Of a DNA stretch of 64,000 nt, positions 29,796-39,082 are shown piece by piece. This DNA is from Rhodanobacter ginsengisoli (GTDB taxonomy: Bacteria > Pseudomonadota > Gammaproteobacteria > Xanthomonadales > Rhodanobacteraceae): the NCBI RefSeq assembly GCF_042657065.1, contig NZ_JBHSNF010000001.1, positions 1,736,001 to 1,800,000 of the forward strand. The letters run 5' to 3'. The position numbers and the translations under genes are program-made. The notes beneath the pieces were generated by a model that worked only from the letters and a program-made list of their open reading frames with translations, was not told the DNA's origin and did not search any database. Numbering within the stretch: the stretch's first letter is position 1; each line of letters begins with the position of its first letter.

Positions 29796-30422
29796 TCAAG
29801 GTTTGAAGTGGTGCACAAAGCCGACCTGGAAGCCGCCCGGCAGCCAGCCGATGATCAACGGCGAGTGGCGACGCGCGGCCCAGATGCCCACGCCGGTGCC
29901 CAGTGCCGCACCCACCAGCACGTCGCTCTGCCAGTGGCCGCGGGTCTTCATGCGGGCCACGGCGTCGTAGGCCGGCAGCAGGGCCAGCGCATAGACGGCG
30001 GGATGGTCATGGCCGTAGTTGACGATGAACGGCGTCACCGCCGCCGAGATCGCGGTGACCTCGCCGCTGGGGAAACTCTGCGCGTGGCTCCCCTGGAAGA
30101 AGCGGTTGGGGTCCGAGGTCTGTGACGGCCGCTCGCGCTGGAAGGTGTACTTCATCGCCTGCGCGCCGACCCCGGCGATCACCATGGCATCCACCGATCG
30201 CCAGAACGTGTCGCCCAGCTTGTCGTTGTCGCCGAATGCCAGTGCGCCACCGGCCACCGTGAGGATCGTGCCGTACATCAGCGCATTCTGGTTGCTGCGC
30301 TTCCAGATGCCGCTGTTGTCATAGTGCAGGCGATGGTCGATTCCCAGCGGTCCGCCGCTGGCCATGGCGGTGCCGGACGTGGCGATGGCCGCCACGACTG
30401 CCAGATATCGCAATACGCGCAT
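29796..30422 (-). CDS. PAP2-superfamily phosphatase with PSGE variant motif
   Basis: A 208-residue exported or membrane-attached protein. The signal peptide ends near AMAS. The three PAP2 motifs are present: KYTFQRERP (motif 1), SFPSGE (motif 2) and ARMKTRGHWQSD (motif 3, with the nucleophilic His). Motif 2 normally reads PSGH, where the His donates the proton; here it is Glu. It probably removes phosphate from lipid or other substrates in the periplasm. The ATG at 30422 begins the signal. Confidence 0.85.
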   Translation of the reverse strand: MRVLRYLAVVAAIATSGTAMASGGPLGIDHRLHYDNSGIWKRSNQNALMYGTILTVAGGALAFGDNDKLGDTFWRSVDAMVIAGVGAQAMKYTFQRERPSQTSDPNRFFQGSHAQSFPSGEVTAISAAVTPFIVNYGHDHPAVYALALLPAYDAVARMKTRGHWQSDVLVGAALGTGVGIWAARRHSPLIIGWLPGGFQVGFVHHFKP

Positions 30423-30555
30423 GATCTTGCCCTCCCACCGCGGACAGATTCTTCGTGTAGCGGGAAAGCTATCCCGGTCTGCTTTCATTTCGCTTACGTT
30501 GGCGGCTGGAATGCGCCGCTGTCGGTAAACTGGGCCGTAGCCAAGGAACTCCTCC

Positions 30556-32946
30556 ATGACCGAACGACCAGCCCCTGCCGAGATCCGCTCCCGTGCCGCC
30601 GCGCTGCGGGCGCAGATCGAGCAGGCCAACTACCGCTATTACGTGCTCGACGACCCGGGCATCACCGACTTCGACTACGACCGCCTGATGCGCGAGCTGG
30701 AAGCGCTGGAAGCGGAATATCCCGAACTGGCCACCAGCGATTCGCCGACCCGCAAGGTCGGTGCCCGGGCGAGCGGCGGCTTTGCCGAGGTGCGCCACGC
30801 GATCCCGATGCTGTCGCTGGGCAACGCGTTCGAGCAGGAAGGTGAAAGCGAGCGCGAACGCTTTCGCGAAGTGGCCGAGTTCGAGCGGCGGATCGAGCAG
30901 ACGCTGGACCGGCGCGAGCCGATATTCTCGGTCGAGCCGAAACTGGATGGGCTGGCGATCAGCCTGCGCTATGAACATGGCTTGTTCGTGCAGGGCGCCA
31001 CCCGCGGGGACGGCGAGACCGGCGAGGACGTCACCGCGAATCTGCGCACCGTGCGGGCGATTCCGCTGAAGCTGCGCGGGAAAGGCTGGCCCGAGGTGCT
31101 GGAGGTACGTGGCGAGGTGGTCATGCTGCGCAAGGATTTCGAGGCGTTCAACGAGTACGCGCGCAAGCACGACGAGAAGCCGCTGGCCAACCCGCGCAAT
31201 GGCGCCGCCGGTTCCCTGCGCCAGCTCGATCCGGCGATCACCGCGAAACGGCGGCTGAGCTTCTTTGCCTACGCCGTCGGCGTGGTCGAGGGCGGCGACC
31301 TGCCGCCGACGCACTCCGCCACCTTGCGGCAGCTGCGCGAATGGGGCTTCCCGGTGTCGCCCGAAGTGGATACCGCGCGCGGCTTCGATGGACTGATGGC
31401 GTATTTCCGGCGCATCGGGGCCAGGCGTGATGCGCTGCCGTACGACATCGACGGCGTGGTCTACAAGCTGGACGACTACGCCGGCCAGCGCGAGATGGGC
31501 TTCGTCTCGCGGGCGCCGCGCTGGGCGCTGGCGCACAAGTTCCCGGCGCAGGAGCAGACCACCCGCCTGCTCGACATCGAGGTGCAGATCGGCCGTACCG
31601 GCGCGGCCACGCCGCGTGCGCGAATGGAGCCGGTGCAGGTCGGTGGCGTCACGGTGACCTACGCCACGCTGCACAATGCCGACCAGATCGCCCGACTCGA
31701 CGTGCGTATCGGCGACACCGTGATCGTGCGCCGCGCCGGCGACGTGATCCCGGAGGTGGTGCGGGTGATCGAGGACCAGCGTCCGGCCGGAACCGTGCCC
31801 TGGGTCATGCCGACGCATTGCCCGGTGTGCGGATCGAGCCTGGTTCGCGATGAGGGCGCGGCGGCCTGGCGCTGTTCCGGCGGCCTGATCTGCGCGGCCC
31901 AGCGCAAGGAGGCGTTGATCCATTTCGCCTCGCGTCGTGCGATGGACATCGAAGGCCTGGGCGAGCGCTTCGCCGAGGCGCTGGTGGAGCTCGACATCGT
32001 GCGCACGCCGGCCGATCTGTATGTCCTGGGCGTGGACGACCTGGTCGAGATGAAGCGACGCATCGACGAGCGCGACGGCACCACGCCCGAGACGGTGAAG
32101 GCGGGCAAGGTGGCGACCAAATGGGCCGAGAACCTGGTGGCGGGCATCGAGGCCAGCAAGCAGACCACCCTGGCACGTTTCCTGTTCGCGCTCGGCATCA
32201 TGCACATCGGCGAGAGCACGGCGAAGACGCTGGCGAGCTGGCTGGGCCGGCTCGACTTCGTGCGCAGCATGCCGGCGCCAGTGTTGCGCGTACTGCCGGA
32301 TGTCGGTGCCGAAGTGGCCACCTCGATTGCGGAATTCTTCGCCCAGGAAGGCAATCAGCGCGTGGTCGATGCACTGCTCGCCGCCGGCATCGTGCTGCAG
32401 GACGAGACCGCGCCATCGCCGCTGCTGCGCGACCGGCTGAACCTGGGCGTGCTGCTGGACATGGCCAACATCAGCAAGCTCGGCCCCAAGAGCAGCAAGC
32501 TGCTGGCCCGGCATTTCCCCACGCTCGCGCAGTTGCAGGCGGGCGGGGCGGCGCACTGGAGCACCGCCGGTCTGCCGCAGGCCGCGGTAGCCGGCCTGGA
32601 GGCCTGCCTCGCCGACCCGCAGGCACTGGCCGGCCTGCGCGAAGCGGAGGCCGCCATGCAGCGTCTGTTCGAGGCCATTCCGGCGACGGCGGTGGCGGAC
32701 CGGCTGCCGCTGGCCGGACAGACCGTCGTGCTTACCGGCACGCTCGACTCGCTCAGTCGCGACGAGGCCGGCGAGCGGCTGGAGGCGCTTGGCGCCAAGG
32801 TCTCCGGCTCGGTGTCGAAGAAGACCAGTTTCGTCGTCGCCGGTGAGGCCGCCGGTTCCAAGCTGGACAAGGCGAAGGAGCTGGGTGTGGCGATATGGGA
32901 TGAAGCGCAGTTGCTGGCCCTGCTGCACGAACACGAGGCGGCCTGA
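30556..32946 (+). CDS. ligA: NAD-dependent DNA ligase
   Basis: A 796-residue ligase that seals nicks in replication and repair. Domain Ia motifs (NYRYYVLDDPGITDFDYDRL) come first, then adenylation with the catalytic Lys129 in EPKLDGLAISLRYE, the OB fold, a zinc finger (HCPVCGSS to WRCSGGLICAAQ), helix-hairpin-helix repeats, and a C-terminal BRCT domain (LAGQTVVLTGTLDSLSRDEA). It is longer than the E. coli enzyme (671), partly through an insert around GNAFEQEGESERERFREVAE. AGGAACTCCTCC precedes the ATG. It overlaps epmA by one base. Confidence 0.98.
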   Translation: MTERPAPAEIRSRAAALRAQIEQANYRYYVLDDPGITDFDYDRLMRELEALEAEYPELATSDSPTRKVGARASGGFAEVRHAIPMLSLGNAFEQEGESERERFREVAEFERRIEQTLDRREPIFSVEPKLDGLAISLRYEHGLFVQGATRGDGETGEDVTANLRTVRAIPLKLRGKGWPEVLEVRGEVVMLRKDFEAFNEYARKHDEKPLANPRNGAAGSLRQLDPAITAKRRLSFFAYAVGVVEGGDLPPTHSATLRQLREWGFPVSPEVDTARGFDGLMAYFRRIGARRDALPYDIDGVVYKLDDYAGQREMGFVSRAPRWALAHKFPAQEQTTRLLDIEVQIGRTGAATPRARMEPVQVGGVTVTYATLHNADQIARLDVRIGDTVIVRRAGDVIPEVVRVIEDQRPAGTVPWVMPTHCPVCGSSLVRDEGAAAWRCSGGLICAAQRKEALIHFASRRAMDIEGLGERFAEALVELDIVRTPADLYVLGVDDLVEMKRRIDERDGTTPETVKAGKVATKWAENLVAGIEASKQTTLARFLFALGIMHIGESTAKTLASWLGRLDFVRSMPAPVLRVLPDVGAEVATSIAEFFAQEGNQRVVDALLAAGIVLQDETAPSPLLRDRLNLGVLLDMANISKLGPKSSKLLARHFPTLAQLQAGGAAHWSTAGLPQAAVAGLEACLADPQALAGLREAEAAMQRLFEAIPATAVADRLPLAGQTVVLTGTLDSLSRDEAGERLEALGAKVSGSVSKKTSFVVAGEAAGSKLDKAKELGVAIWDEAQLLALLHEHEAA

Positions 32947-33902
32947 TGGGCGCGGACCGGATAGCCGCACTGCAGCTTCGCGCACGCCTGTATGCGTTGA
33001 TCCGTGGTTTTTTCGCCGGGCGCGATGTGCTGGAAGTGGAGACGCCGATCCTCTCGGCCGCCGGCAACACCGACCCGAACATCGAGAGTTTCAGCACCGG
33101 GTTCCATGGCCATGTCGATGCCGGCGCCCGCGAGCGCTGGCTGCGCACCTCGCCGGAGTTTCCGTTGAAGCGGCTGCTCGCCGGCGGTGTCGGCGATTGC
33201 TACGAGCTGGGCCGGGTGTTCCGCAACGGCGAGGCCGGCGGCCGGCACAATCCCGAGTTCAGCATGCTGGAGTGGTATCGGCTCGGCTGGGATCATCGCC
33301 GGCTGATGGGCGAGACCATCGAACTGGTCGAGGCGGCGCTGGGCATGCTCGGCCGCCGTGCCGAAGTGACGATCACCAGCTATCGGCAGCTGTTCCTGGA
33401 TGAACTGGGCATCGACCCGCTGCATGCCCCGCTCGACGAATTGCAGGCGCCGCTGGCCGAGTTCGGCATCGGTCCTCAGGGTCTGGGGCGCGACGACTGG
33501 CTCGACCTGCTGATCACGCACCGGCTGCAACCGGCGTTCGCGCGCGAGCGCATCACGGTGATCCACGATTACCCGGCCAGTCAGTGCGCACTGGCGAAGA
33601 TCCGCGCCGGCGACCCGCCGCTGGCCGAGCGCTTCGAGCTGTACCTGGGTCCGCACGAACTGGCCAACGGCTACCACGAGCTGAACGATGCCGGTGAGCA
33701 GCGTGCCCGCTTCGAACGCGACAACGAGGTGCGCCGCCAGCGCGGGCTGCGCGAAGTGCCGCTCGACCAGCGGCTGCTCGCCGTGCTCGATGCGATGCCG
33801 GACTGTGCCGGCGTGGCGCTCGGCGTGGAGCGCCTGCTGATGTGCCTGGCCGACACCGATGCGATCGCCGACGTGCTGGCGTTTCCGTTCGCCGAGGCCT
33901 GA
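32946..33902 (+). CDS. epmA: EF-P--(R)-beta-lysine ligase
   Basis: A 318-residue class II lysyl-tRNA-synthetase paralogue lacking the anticodon-binding domain. Conserved parts are VLEVETPILSAAGNTDPNIE, ERWLRTSPEFPLKRLLAGG, ELGRVFRNGEAGGRHNPEFS and the final GVALGVERLLMCLA. It attaches beta-lysine to elongation factor P. The TGATG overlap with ligA indicates translational coupling. No efp or epmB gene is visible in the window. Confidence 0.95.
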   Translation: MGADRIAALQLRARLYALIRGFFAGRDVLEVETPILSAAGNTDPNIESFSTGFHGHVDAGARERWLRTSPEFPLKRLLAGGVGDCYELGRVFRNGEAGGRHNPEFSMLEWYRLGWDHRRLMGETIELVEAALGMLGRRAEVTITSYRQLFLDELGIDPLHAPLDELQAPLAEFGIGPQGLGRDDWLDLLITHRLQPAFARERITVIHDYPASQCALAKIRAGDPPLAERFELYLGPHELANGYHELNDAGEQRARFERDNEVRRQRGLREVPLDQRLLAVLDAMPDCAGVALGVERLLMCLADTDAIADVLAFPFAEA

Positions 33903-34004
33903 ATTTCCTTCCTCGTCGTTCCGCTGCTGCGGACGGCGCGCCGATTGACTCGGTGCGCCGCACTGCGCACAGTGACCGCACTCCATTCCTGACAAGAGCT
34001 CCCG

Positions 34005-34175
34005 ATGAAAGGCAGCGTATCCGGCATCATCCTGATCGTGATCGGCATCCTGTTCCTGATGCGCAATTTTGGTTTCAACCTGCATCTGGGCGAGCTGTTC
34101 GCGACCTGGTGGCCGCTGGTGCTGGTCCTGCTCGGGATCAGCATGCTGTTCAAGAACCGTTCGCCGCGCAGCTGA
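34005..34175 (+). CDS. Small two-helix membrane protein (LiaI/LiaF-like TM domain)
   Basis: A 56-residue protein with two membrane segments: SGIILIVIGILFLMRNFGF and then WWPLVLVLLGISMLF, ending KNRSPRS. The pattern (G-I-L-L-x-x-N at the first helix, W-W-P-x-x-L at the second) is that of the small DUF5668/LiaI-type membrane domain. Function is unknown; a role in envelope stress is typical of larger relatives. The gene lies nine bases before the VOC gene and is probably cotranscribed with it. Confidence 0.8.
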   Translation: MKGSVSGIILIVIGILFLMRNFGFNLHLGELFATWWPLVLVLLGISMLFKNRSPRS

Positions 34176-34183
34176 CCAGCGGC

Positions 34184-34582
34184 ATGCGCCTGTCGGCAAT
34201 CCACCATGTGGCGTTGATCTGCTCGGATTACCCGCGCTCCAGGGCGTTCTACAGCGAGACGCTGGGGCTGCCGATCCTGCGCGAGGTGTACCGGCGCGAA
34301 CGCGATTCGTGGAAGCTGGATCTGCAGGTTTCGCCCGGGGTGCAACTGGAGCTGTTCTCGTTTCCGCATCCGCCGCCGCGGCCCTCGCGGCCCGAAGCGC
34401 TGGGGTTGCGGCACCTGGCTTTCGCGGTTCCGGATGTGGCCGCGGCCGTGGTCGAACTGGAAGCGCGCGGAGTCGCCTGCGAGCCGATCCGCGTGGATGA
34501 ATACACCGATTGCCGGTTTACCTTTTTCGCCGACCCCGATGGCCTGCCGATCGAGTTGTACGAGGTCGCCTCCGCGCAGTGA
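34184..34582 (+). CDS. VOC-family (glyoxalase I-like) protein
   Basis: A 132-residue single-domain protein of the vicinal oxygen chelate fold. Pattern: IHHVALICSDYPRSRAFYSE (metal His), VQLELFSFP, GLRHLAFAVPDV (second metal His) and FFADPDGLPIELYEV (metal Glu). It resembles YaeR/GloA2-type proteins more than the classic GloA. Metal ligands are present so enzymatic activity is likely, but the substrate is unknown. Start MRLSAIHH. Confidence 0.85.
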   Translation: MRLSAIHHVALICSDYPRSRAFYSETLGLPILREVYRRERDSWKLDLQVSPGVQLELFSFPHPPPRPSRPEALGLRHLAFAVPDVAAAVVELEARGVACEPIRVDEYTDCRFTFFADPDGLPIELYEVASAQ

Positions 34583-34632
34583 AGGGCGAGATTCGACCCG
34601 CGCCCTGGACGGGCGCGGGCCGAGGGTGCGAA

Positions 34633-35895
34633 CTACGGCGTGTCGAAACGCATCGCCAGCGCCCGTCGTTCGACCAGACCCAGCGCCGGTTGATCCTGCA
34701 GGCGCAGGTCATGCAGCTCGTACGGCGCGCCGATGCCCTTGAGGCTGGCCCGGTCGTAATGCAGCACCAGCTGGCCGTCACCCCTGCGCAACATCGCTGC
34801 CGATTGCGCGAACGCCGCCGGCACCATCGACCCATCGGCAGCACGCCCATACAGCACGGCGGACGCGGCAAACCGGCTGGCGCTTTGCGCGGTCACGCCC
34901 AGCGCGATGTCGATGCCGCGATCGCCCGCCCGGGCCGTTTCGGCGATACCGCTGAAGCGGGCCGTGGGCACCGCCGCGGCAAACACCGTGGTGGTGTCGC
35001 GGCGCACTTCATTGCCGGCGGCATCGGTGCCCGCGGTGAAGCTGTGCACTTCCCACAAACCCGGGGTGGCGGGGATGTTCCGGGGCCGGGCGTCGGTGGT
35101 GAAGCTGCCGTCGTCCTGGCGCCGGTAGTCGAGCAGGGTGGTGCTGCCATCGGGCGCGCGCAGAAAACCGCCCACGGCGATCAGCGGCGCGTCCTTGTCC
35201 GCCTCCTGCATCGCGACGCGCACATGCACGTCGCCGCCCAGCAGCAGGTCGTCACGATCGGCCCGCGCGGTGACGGTGAACGGACTTTGCGGTTCGAACA
35301 CGTGCACCACATAGCGTCCGCTGGCTGCCGGTGCCTGCAGGGTGGCCAGACCGCTGCCCAGTTCGGGCCGCAGCTTCAGCACCGTCGACGCCTGTGGCAC
35401 GTCCATGCCGGCAGCCCGCATCGATTGCGCGTCGGCCAGCGTGCTGGCGGCCCGATCCAGGGTCATCGACTGATGACCCAGCTGCAACCTCACGTTGCCC
35501 GGTTGCAGGTGACCGCCTTGCGGGTCGCTTGGACTGAGCCGGATGATCGCCCCCGGCGCGCTCAGCGGCAGCCGGATGCCTTGCTGCAACTCGCTGGCCG
35601 AGACGTCGATCCAGTATTCGCGGCTGCTGCGGGTGAACGGCTGCGGCACGCTCTGCAAACTGGCGTCGTGCGGCAGCGCCCAGCTGATGCTGACCGGCCG
35701 GCGCTCCACGTGCATCGGCGGCGCGGAGGCCATGGTCGGGTCGGGCCGGGCCGCAACGGCACGTGCCAGCAGGGTCGACGGCAGCATGTCGCCGGATTGC
35801 GCCGGCAGCAGCACATGGGTGCCGGCGAACGCGGGCAGGGCGGTGCAGATGGCCAGCAGGGCGCTGGCGGGAATCCCTGGTTTCATGGTGATCAT
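34633..35895 (-). CDS. Exported protein of DUF4785-like type
   Basis: A 420-residue exported protein. A signal (MKPGIPASALLAICTALPAFAG) precedes a beta-rich body: MHVERRPVSISWALPHDASL, YWIDVSASELQQGIRLPLSA, RYVVHVFEPQSPFTVTARAD, GLWEVHSFTAGTDAAGNEVR. The layout suggests repeated Ig-like beta domains and fits what is known of the DUF4785 family in Legionella and Xanthomonadales; that assignment is moderate. The ATG at 35895 overlaps the lipase stop codon (ATGA), so the two are translationally coupled and may form a secreted enzyme and accessory protein. Confidence 0.7.
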   Translation of the reverse strand: MITMKPGIPASALLAICTALPAFAGTHVLLPAQSGDMLPSTLLARAVAARPDPTMASAPPMHVERRPVSISWALPHDASLQSVPQPFTRSSREYWIDVSASELQQGIRLPLSAPGAIIRLSPSDPQGGHLQPGNVRLQLGHQSMTLDRAASTLADAQSMRAAGMDVPQASTVLKLRPELGSGLATLQAPAASGRYVVHVFEPQSPFTVTARADRDDLLLGGDVHVRVAMQEADKDAPLIAVGGFLRAPDGSTTLLDYRRQDDGSFTTDARPRNIPATPGLWEVHSFTAGTDAAGNEVRRDTTTVFAAAVPTARFSGIAETARAGDRGIDIALGVTAQSASRFAASAVLYGRAADGSMVPAAFAQSAAMLRRGDGQLVLHYDRASLKGIGAPYELHDLRLQDQPALGLVERRALAMRFDTP

Positions 35896-36761
35896 CCCTT
35901 GATGTCGTTGGCGAGAATGGATTCCAGCCCGAAGCAGGCGCGCCGGCTCTGGTTGTGGTTGAGCACCGAGCCACCGCTGGTGCGCTGGGTGTCCTTGAAC
36001 CACAGCGTGCCTGCCGCCGTACCGCTGGAACATTCGATGAAGCCGTCCGAGCAGCTGCTCAGCCAGTTCTGGGTGATCTCCAGACCCACGCTGCTGCTGT
36101 AGCCGCCGCAGTAGGCCTGGCTGGTCCAGAAGCCGGAGACCACATCCGTGCCGACCACGTCGCGGAACGGTACCGGCAGCGCCGGCCGACCCGCGGTGCC
36201 GAGCAGGTACTGCTGGTTGTAGGTCGCCATCCAGCCCACCTGCTGCTGGCGCACCGCGTCGTTCTGGTAGCCGAGCAGCCAGCCCAGGGCGGACTCGAAC
36301 ACGTTGCCCGCGATCACCGCATCGGCCAGTGGCGTGCCGGCACTGGAGGGAGCGATCGCGTCGACCTTGACCAGGTGCTGGATGATGTTGGGATAGCGTG
36401 CATCCCAGGTCGGGTTGGACAGGATCCAGCGCATCACGTTGCCGCCGTTGGAGTGCGTGATCACGATCAGGCGGTCGAGGTGGCGGTTCTGGATGAAGCT
36501 GGTGAGCTGGCCGGCAAGGCAGCCGGCGGCGCGGTCATCCCACATGTACCGGGTGAAGTCGCAGTTGACCACCAGCAGGTTGTTGCGGTCGGTGAGGCCG
36601 TTGCGCACGCCCTCGACCATGCCGGCCTGCCAGTAATCGTTGTAGGCGTCGGTCTGGTTGCCGGTTCCGTGAACCAGGGCCACGCCGGTGACTGCGGCAT
36701 GCGCCGTGGAACAAGCCACGGCCAGTGATAGCAACAACAAAGTGCGTTTGATCCGTTGCAC
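35892..36761 (-). CDS. Secreted lipase-like alpha/beta hydrolase
   Basis: A 289-residue exported protein. The signal peptide ends near AHA-AV. VALVHGTGNQTD gives the oxyanion region and VITHSNGGNVMRW the nucleophile elbow with Ser104. LVKVDAIAPSSAGTPLADA is typical of secreted lipases. A C-terminal part with several cysteines follows (YCGGYSSSVG, SSCSDGFIECSSG), suggesting disulfides. It is first in a two-gene unit with the DUF4785-like protein. Substrate unknown. Confidence 0.8.
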   Translation of the reverse strand: MQRIKRTLLLLSLAVACSTAHAAVTGVALVHGTGNQTDAYNDYWQAGMVEGVRNGLTDRNNLLVVNCDFTRYMWDDRAAGCLAGQLTSFIQNRHLDRLIVITHSNGGNVMRWILSNPTWDARYPNIIQHLVKVDAIAPSSAGTPLADAVIAGNVFESALGWLLGYQNDAVRQQQVGWMATYNQQYLLGTAGRPALPVPFRDVVGTDVVSGFWTSQAYCGGYSSSVGLEITQNWLSSCSDGFIECSSGTAAGTLWFKDTQRTSGGSVLNHNQSRRACFGLESILANDIKG

Positions 36762-37058
36762 GTATGTCTCTCCCCATAGCAGGCGGCGAAGCGCCGCAGG
36801 AAGCCGACTCGGGATGCAGCAACGGGAACGACTACCACCCGTTCATGCAGGCAGGTCGACTCTGGATGATGCCTTTCGGGCATCGTTTGAAGCCGCACGA
36901 CTCCCCTTGACCATGCGACGGCGTATGGACACTAGCAGGTTCCTGCGGCCATGCGATTGACGCAGCGCACAGATTGCACGTCGGTGGGTGAAACGCGGCA
37001 GATCCGGCGGATCGGACCAGGCTTTCGGGTAAGGTGACGGGCTTGCAAAACAGCCAGG

Positions 37059-38372
37059 ATGCCCCTGACGATGATCGCCTCGAGACCTGCCAGCCCCGTC
37101 GTTGACGGACTGCGTCGCCGTGACGTCCGAACGCTCTCCTTGTCCGCGCTGGGTGGTGCGCTGGAGTTCTACGACTTCGTCGTCTTCGTGTTCTTCGCGA
37201 TCCCGTTGAGCCATCTGTTCTTTCCGCCGGCCACTCCGGCATGGCTGGCACAGCTGCAGGTGTACGGCATCTTCGCGGCCGGTTACCTGGCGCGGCCGCT
37301 GGGCGGCATCGTGATGGCGCACTACGGCGACACGCTGGGGCGCAAGCGAATGTTCATGCTCAGCGTGTTCCTGATGGCCGTGCCAACACTGGCGATCGGA
37401 TTGCTGCCGGTCTACGCACGGATCGGCATGCTGGCGCCGCTGCTGTTGCTGCTGCTGCGGGTGATGCAGGGCATCGCGGTCGGTGGCGAGGTGCCGGGGG
37501 CGTGGGTGTTCGTGGCCGAGCATGTGCCGCCTCAGCGGGTCGGCTTTGCCTGCGCCAGCCTGACCTCGGGTCTCACGGTCGGCATCCTGATCGGTTCACT
37601 GGTGGCCGCGGCGATCAATCGCGGCATGACGCCGGCGCAGGTACTCGACTACGGTTGGCGTCTGCCGTTTCTGATCGGCGGCGTGTTCGGCTTCCTTGCG
37701 GTGTGGCTGCGCCGCTGGCTCAGCGAAACGCCGGTGTTCGAGGCGATGCATGCACGCAAGGAGCTGGTCAGCGGCTTGCCGTTGCGCCAGGTGTTCGCGC
37801 GGCACCTGCCCGCCGTGCTGCGATCGATGCTGGTGACCTGGATGCTGACCGCCGCGATCATGGTGGTGATCCTGATGACGCCCTCGCTGCTGCAGTCGGT
37901 GTTCCGTATCGAGCCGGCGCGCGCCTTCCTCGGCAACAACATCGCCTCGTTCGCGCTGGCCATCGGTTGCATCTGCTACGGCCTGCTGGCGGATCGCATC
38001 GGTTACGCACAGGCCTTGCTGGTGGGCGCGATCGGCCTGCTGCTGGCCACCTATGCCCTGTATCTCGACCTGCAGGCCGGTGCGACACATTTCATCGTGC
38101 TGTATGCGCTGGCCGGATTCAGCACCGGCGTCTCAGGCGTGATACCGGCGCTGATGGTGGTGTCGTTCCCGCCGGCGGTGCGCTTCTCCGGGCTGTCGTT
38201 TTCCTACAACGTGGCGTACGCGTTGTTCGGTGGGCTGACGCCGCCATTGATCGGCTTGCTGGTCAAGCGCATGGGCGTGCTCGCGCCAGCGCACTATGTG
38301 GCGCTGACGGCGTGCATCGGCATCGGCGTGGCGATCTTCCTGATGACGACGAAGCGCCGGGCACGGGTCTAG
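37059..38372 (+). CDS. MFS transporter, metabolite:H+ symporter (MHS) family
   Basis: A 437-residue 12-segment transporter. MHS features are GGALEFYDFVVFVFFAIPLS, GYLARPLGGIVMAHYGDTLG followed by RKRMFM (the MFS loop 2-3 motif), and MQGIAVGGEVPGAWVFVAEH. This family, which includes ProP and KgtP, imports osmolytes or carboxylates with protons. The start may be ATG 37059 or 37071. Its TAG stop overlaps the TAG stop of the convergent DUF2461 gene (shared CTAG). Confidence 0.9.
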   Translation: MPLTMIASRPASPVVDGLRRRDVRTLSLSALGGALEFYDFVVFVFFAIPLSHLFFPPATPAWLAQLQVYGIFAAGYLARPLGGIVMAHYGDTLGRKRMFMLSVFLMAVPTLAIGLLPVYARIGMLAPLLLLLLRVMQGIAVGGEVPGAWVFVAEHVPPQRVGFACASLTSGLTVGILIGSLVAAAINRGMTPAQVLDYGWRLPFLIGGVFGFLAVWLRRWLSETPVFEAMHARKELVSGLPLRQVFARHLPAVLRSMLVTWMLTAAIMVVILMTPSLLQSVFRIEPARAFLGNNIASFALAIGCICYGLLADRIGYAQALLVGAIGLLLATYALYLDLQAGATHFIVLYALAGFSTGVSGVIPALMVVSFPPAVRFSGLSFSYNVAYALFGGLTPPLIGLLVKRMGVLAPAHYVALTACIGIGVAIFLMTTKRRARV

Positions 38373-39055
38373 AAGTCCAGTTCCTGCGCCGCGCACAGGT
38401 AATCGACCAGCGGTGCGACGCGCTTGAAGTTCTCCACCACCCACGGCAGCAGTTCGGCGGAGCAGGCCAGCGCGTCGTCGAAGTTCTCGCCGGCGGCGAA
38501 GTCCTTGCGCTTGAGGTCCTCGATCAGCTCGTGATCTGGATCGAAGCCGCGCGGTGGACGGCTCAGCGACTCGCCCAAGAAGGTGAAGCGTTCGCGGAAC
38601 GCCTTGCTTTGCGTGGCCTTCTTCCACGCGGCCGGGTTGTCGGCGAGGAAGCCGCGGATGTGCTTCAGCGCGTCCGGCTCGGGATGCCACATGCCGCCGC
38701 CGGCGAAGCAGTCGCCGGGCTGGAGGTGCACGTAGAACGACGGCGCCGGGATCTCGTGGCGGCGCTCGTGGAAGAAGCGCGAGCCCTGCCAGGGCTTGTA
38801 CGGCAGCTTGTTGTGGGAGAAGCGCGTGTCGCGGTGGATGCGGAACAGCGAGCCGCCGTTCTTGCGCGGGTCGGCGCGGTAGTGCGGGCTGATCTTCGCC
38901 AGCGGTGCCTGCAGGTCGGTGATCAGCTGCAGGAACGGCTCGCGCACGTGGCGCTCGTAGTCGTCCTTGTGGGCATGGAACCATTCGCGGCTGTTGTTGC
39001 GGTCGAGCGCGCGCAGGAAGCGGAAGCTGGCGGGAGTGAAGTAGGTCTGGGACAT
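38369..39055 (-). CDS. DUF2461 family protein
   Basis: A 228-residue protein matching the TIGR02453/DUF2461 family: YFTPASFRFLRALDRNNSRE with WFHAHKDDYERHVREP, then GGSLFRIHRDTRFSHNKLPY, FYVHLQPGDCFAGGGMWHPE and a C-terminal VAPLVDYLCAAQELDF. Function of the family is unknown; it is soluble and cytoplasmic. It follows sbcB by 27 bases in the same direction and may be in its operon. Confidence 0.92.
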   Translation of the reverse strand: MSQTYFTPASFRFLRALDRNNSREWFHAHKDDYERHVREPFLQLITDLQAPLAKISPHYRADPRKNGGSLFRIHRDTRFSHNKLPYKPWQGSRFFHERRHEIPAPSFYVHLQPGDCFAGGGMWHPEPDALKHIRGFLADNPAAWKKATQSKAFRERFTFLGESLSRPPRGFDPDHELIEDLKRKDFAAGENFDDALACSAELLPWVVENFKRVAPLVDYLCAAQELDF

Positions 39056-39082
39056 GGTTTCGGTGAGGTGGCGGGAAGGGGG

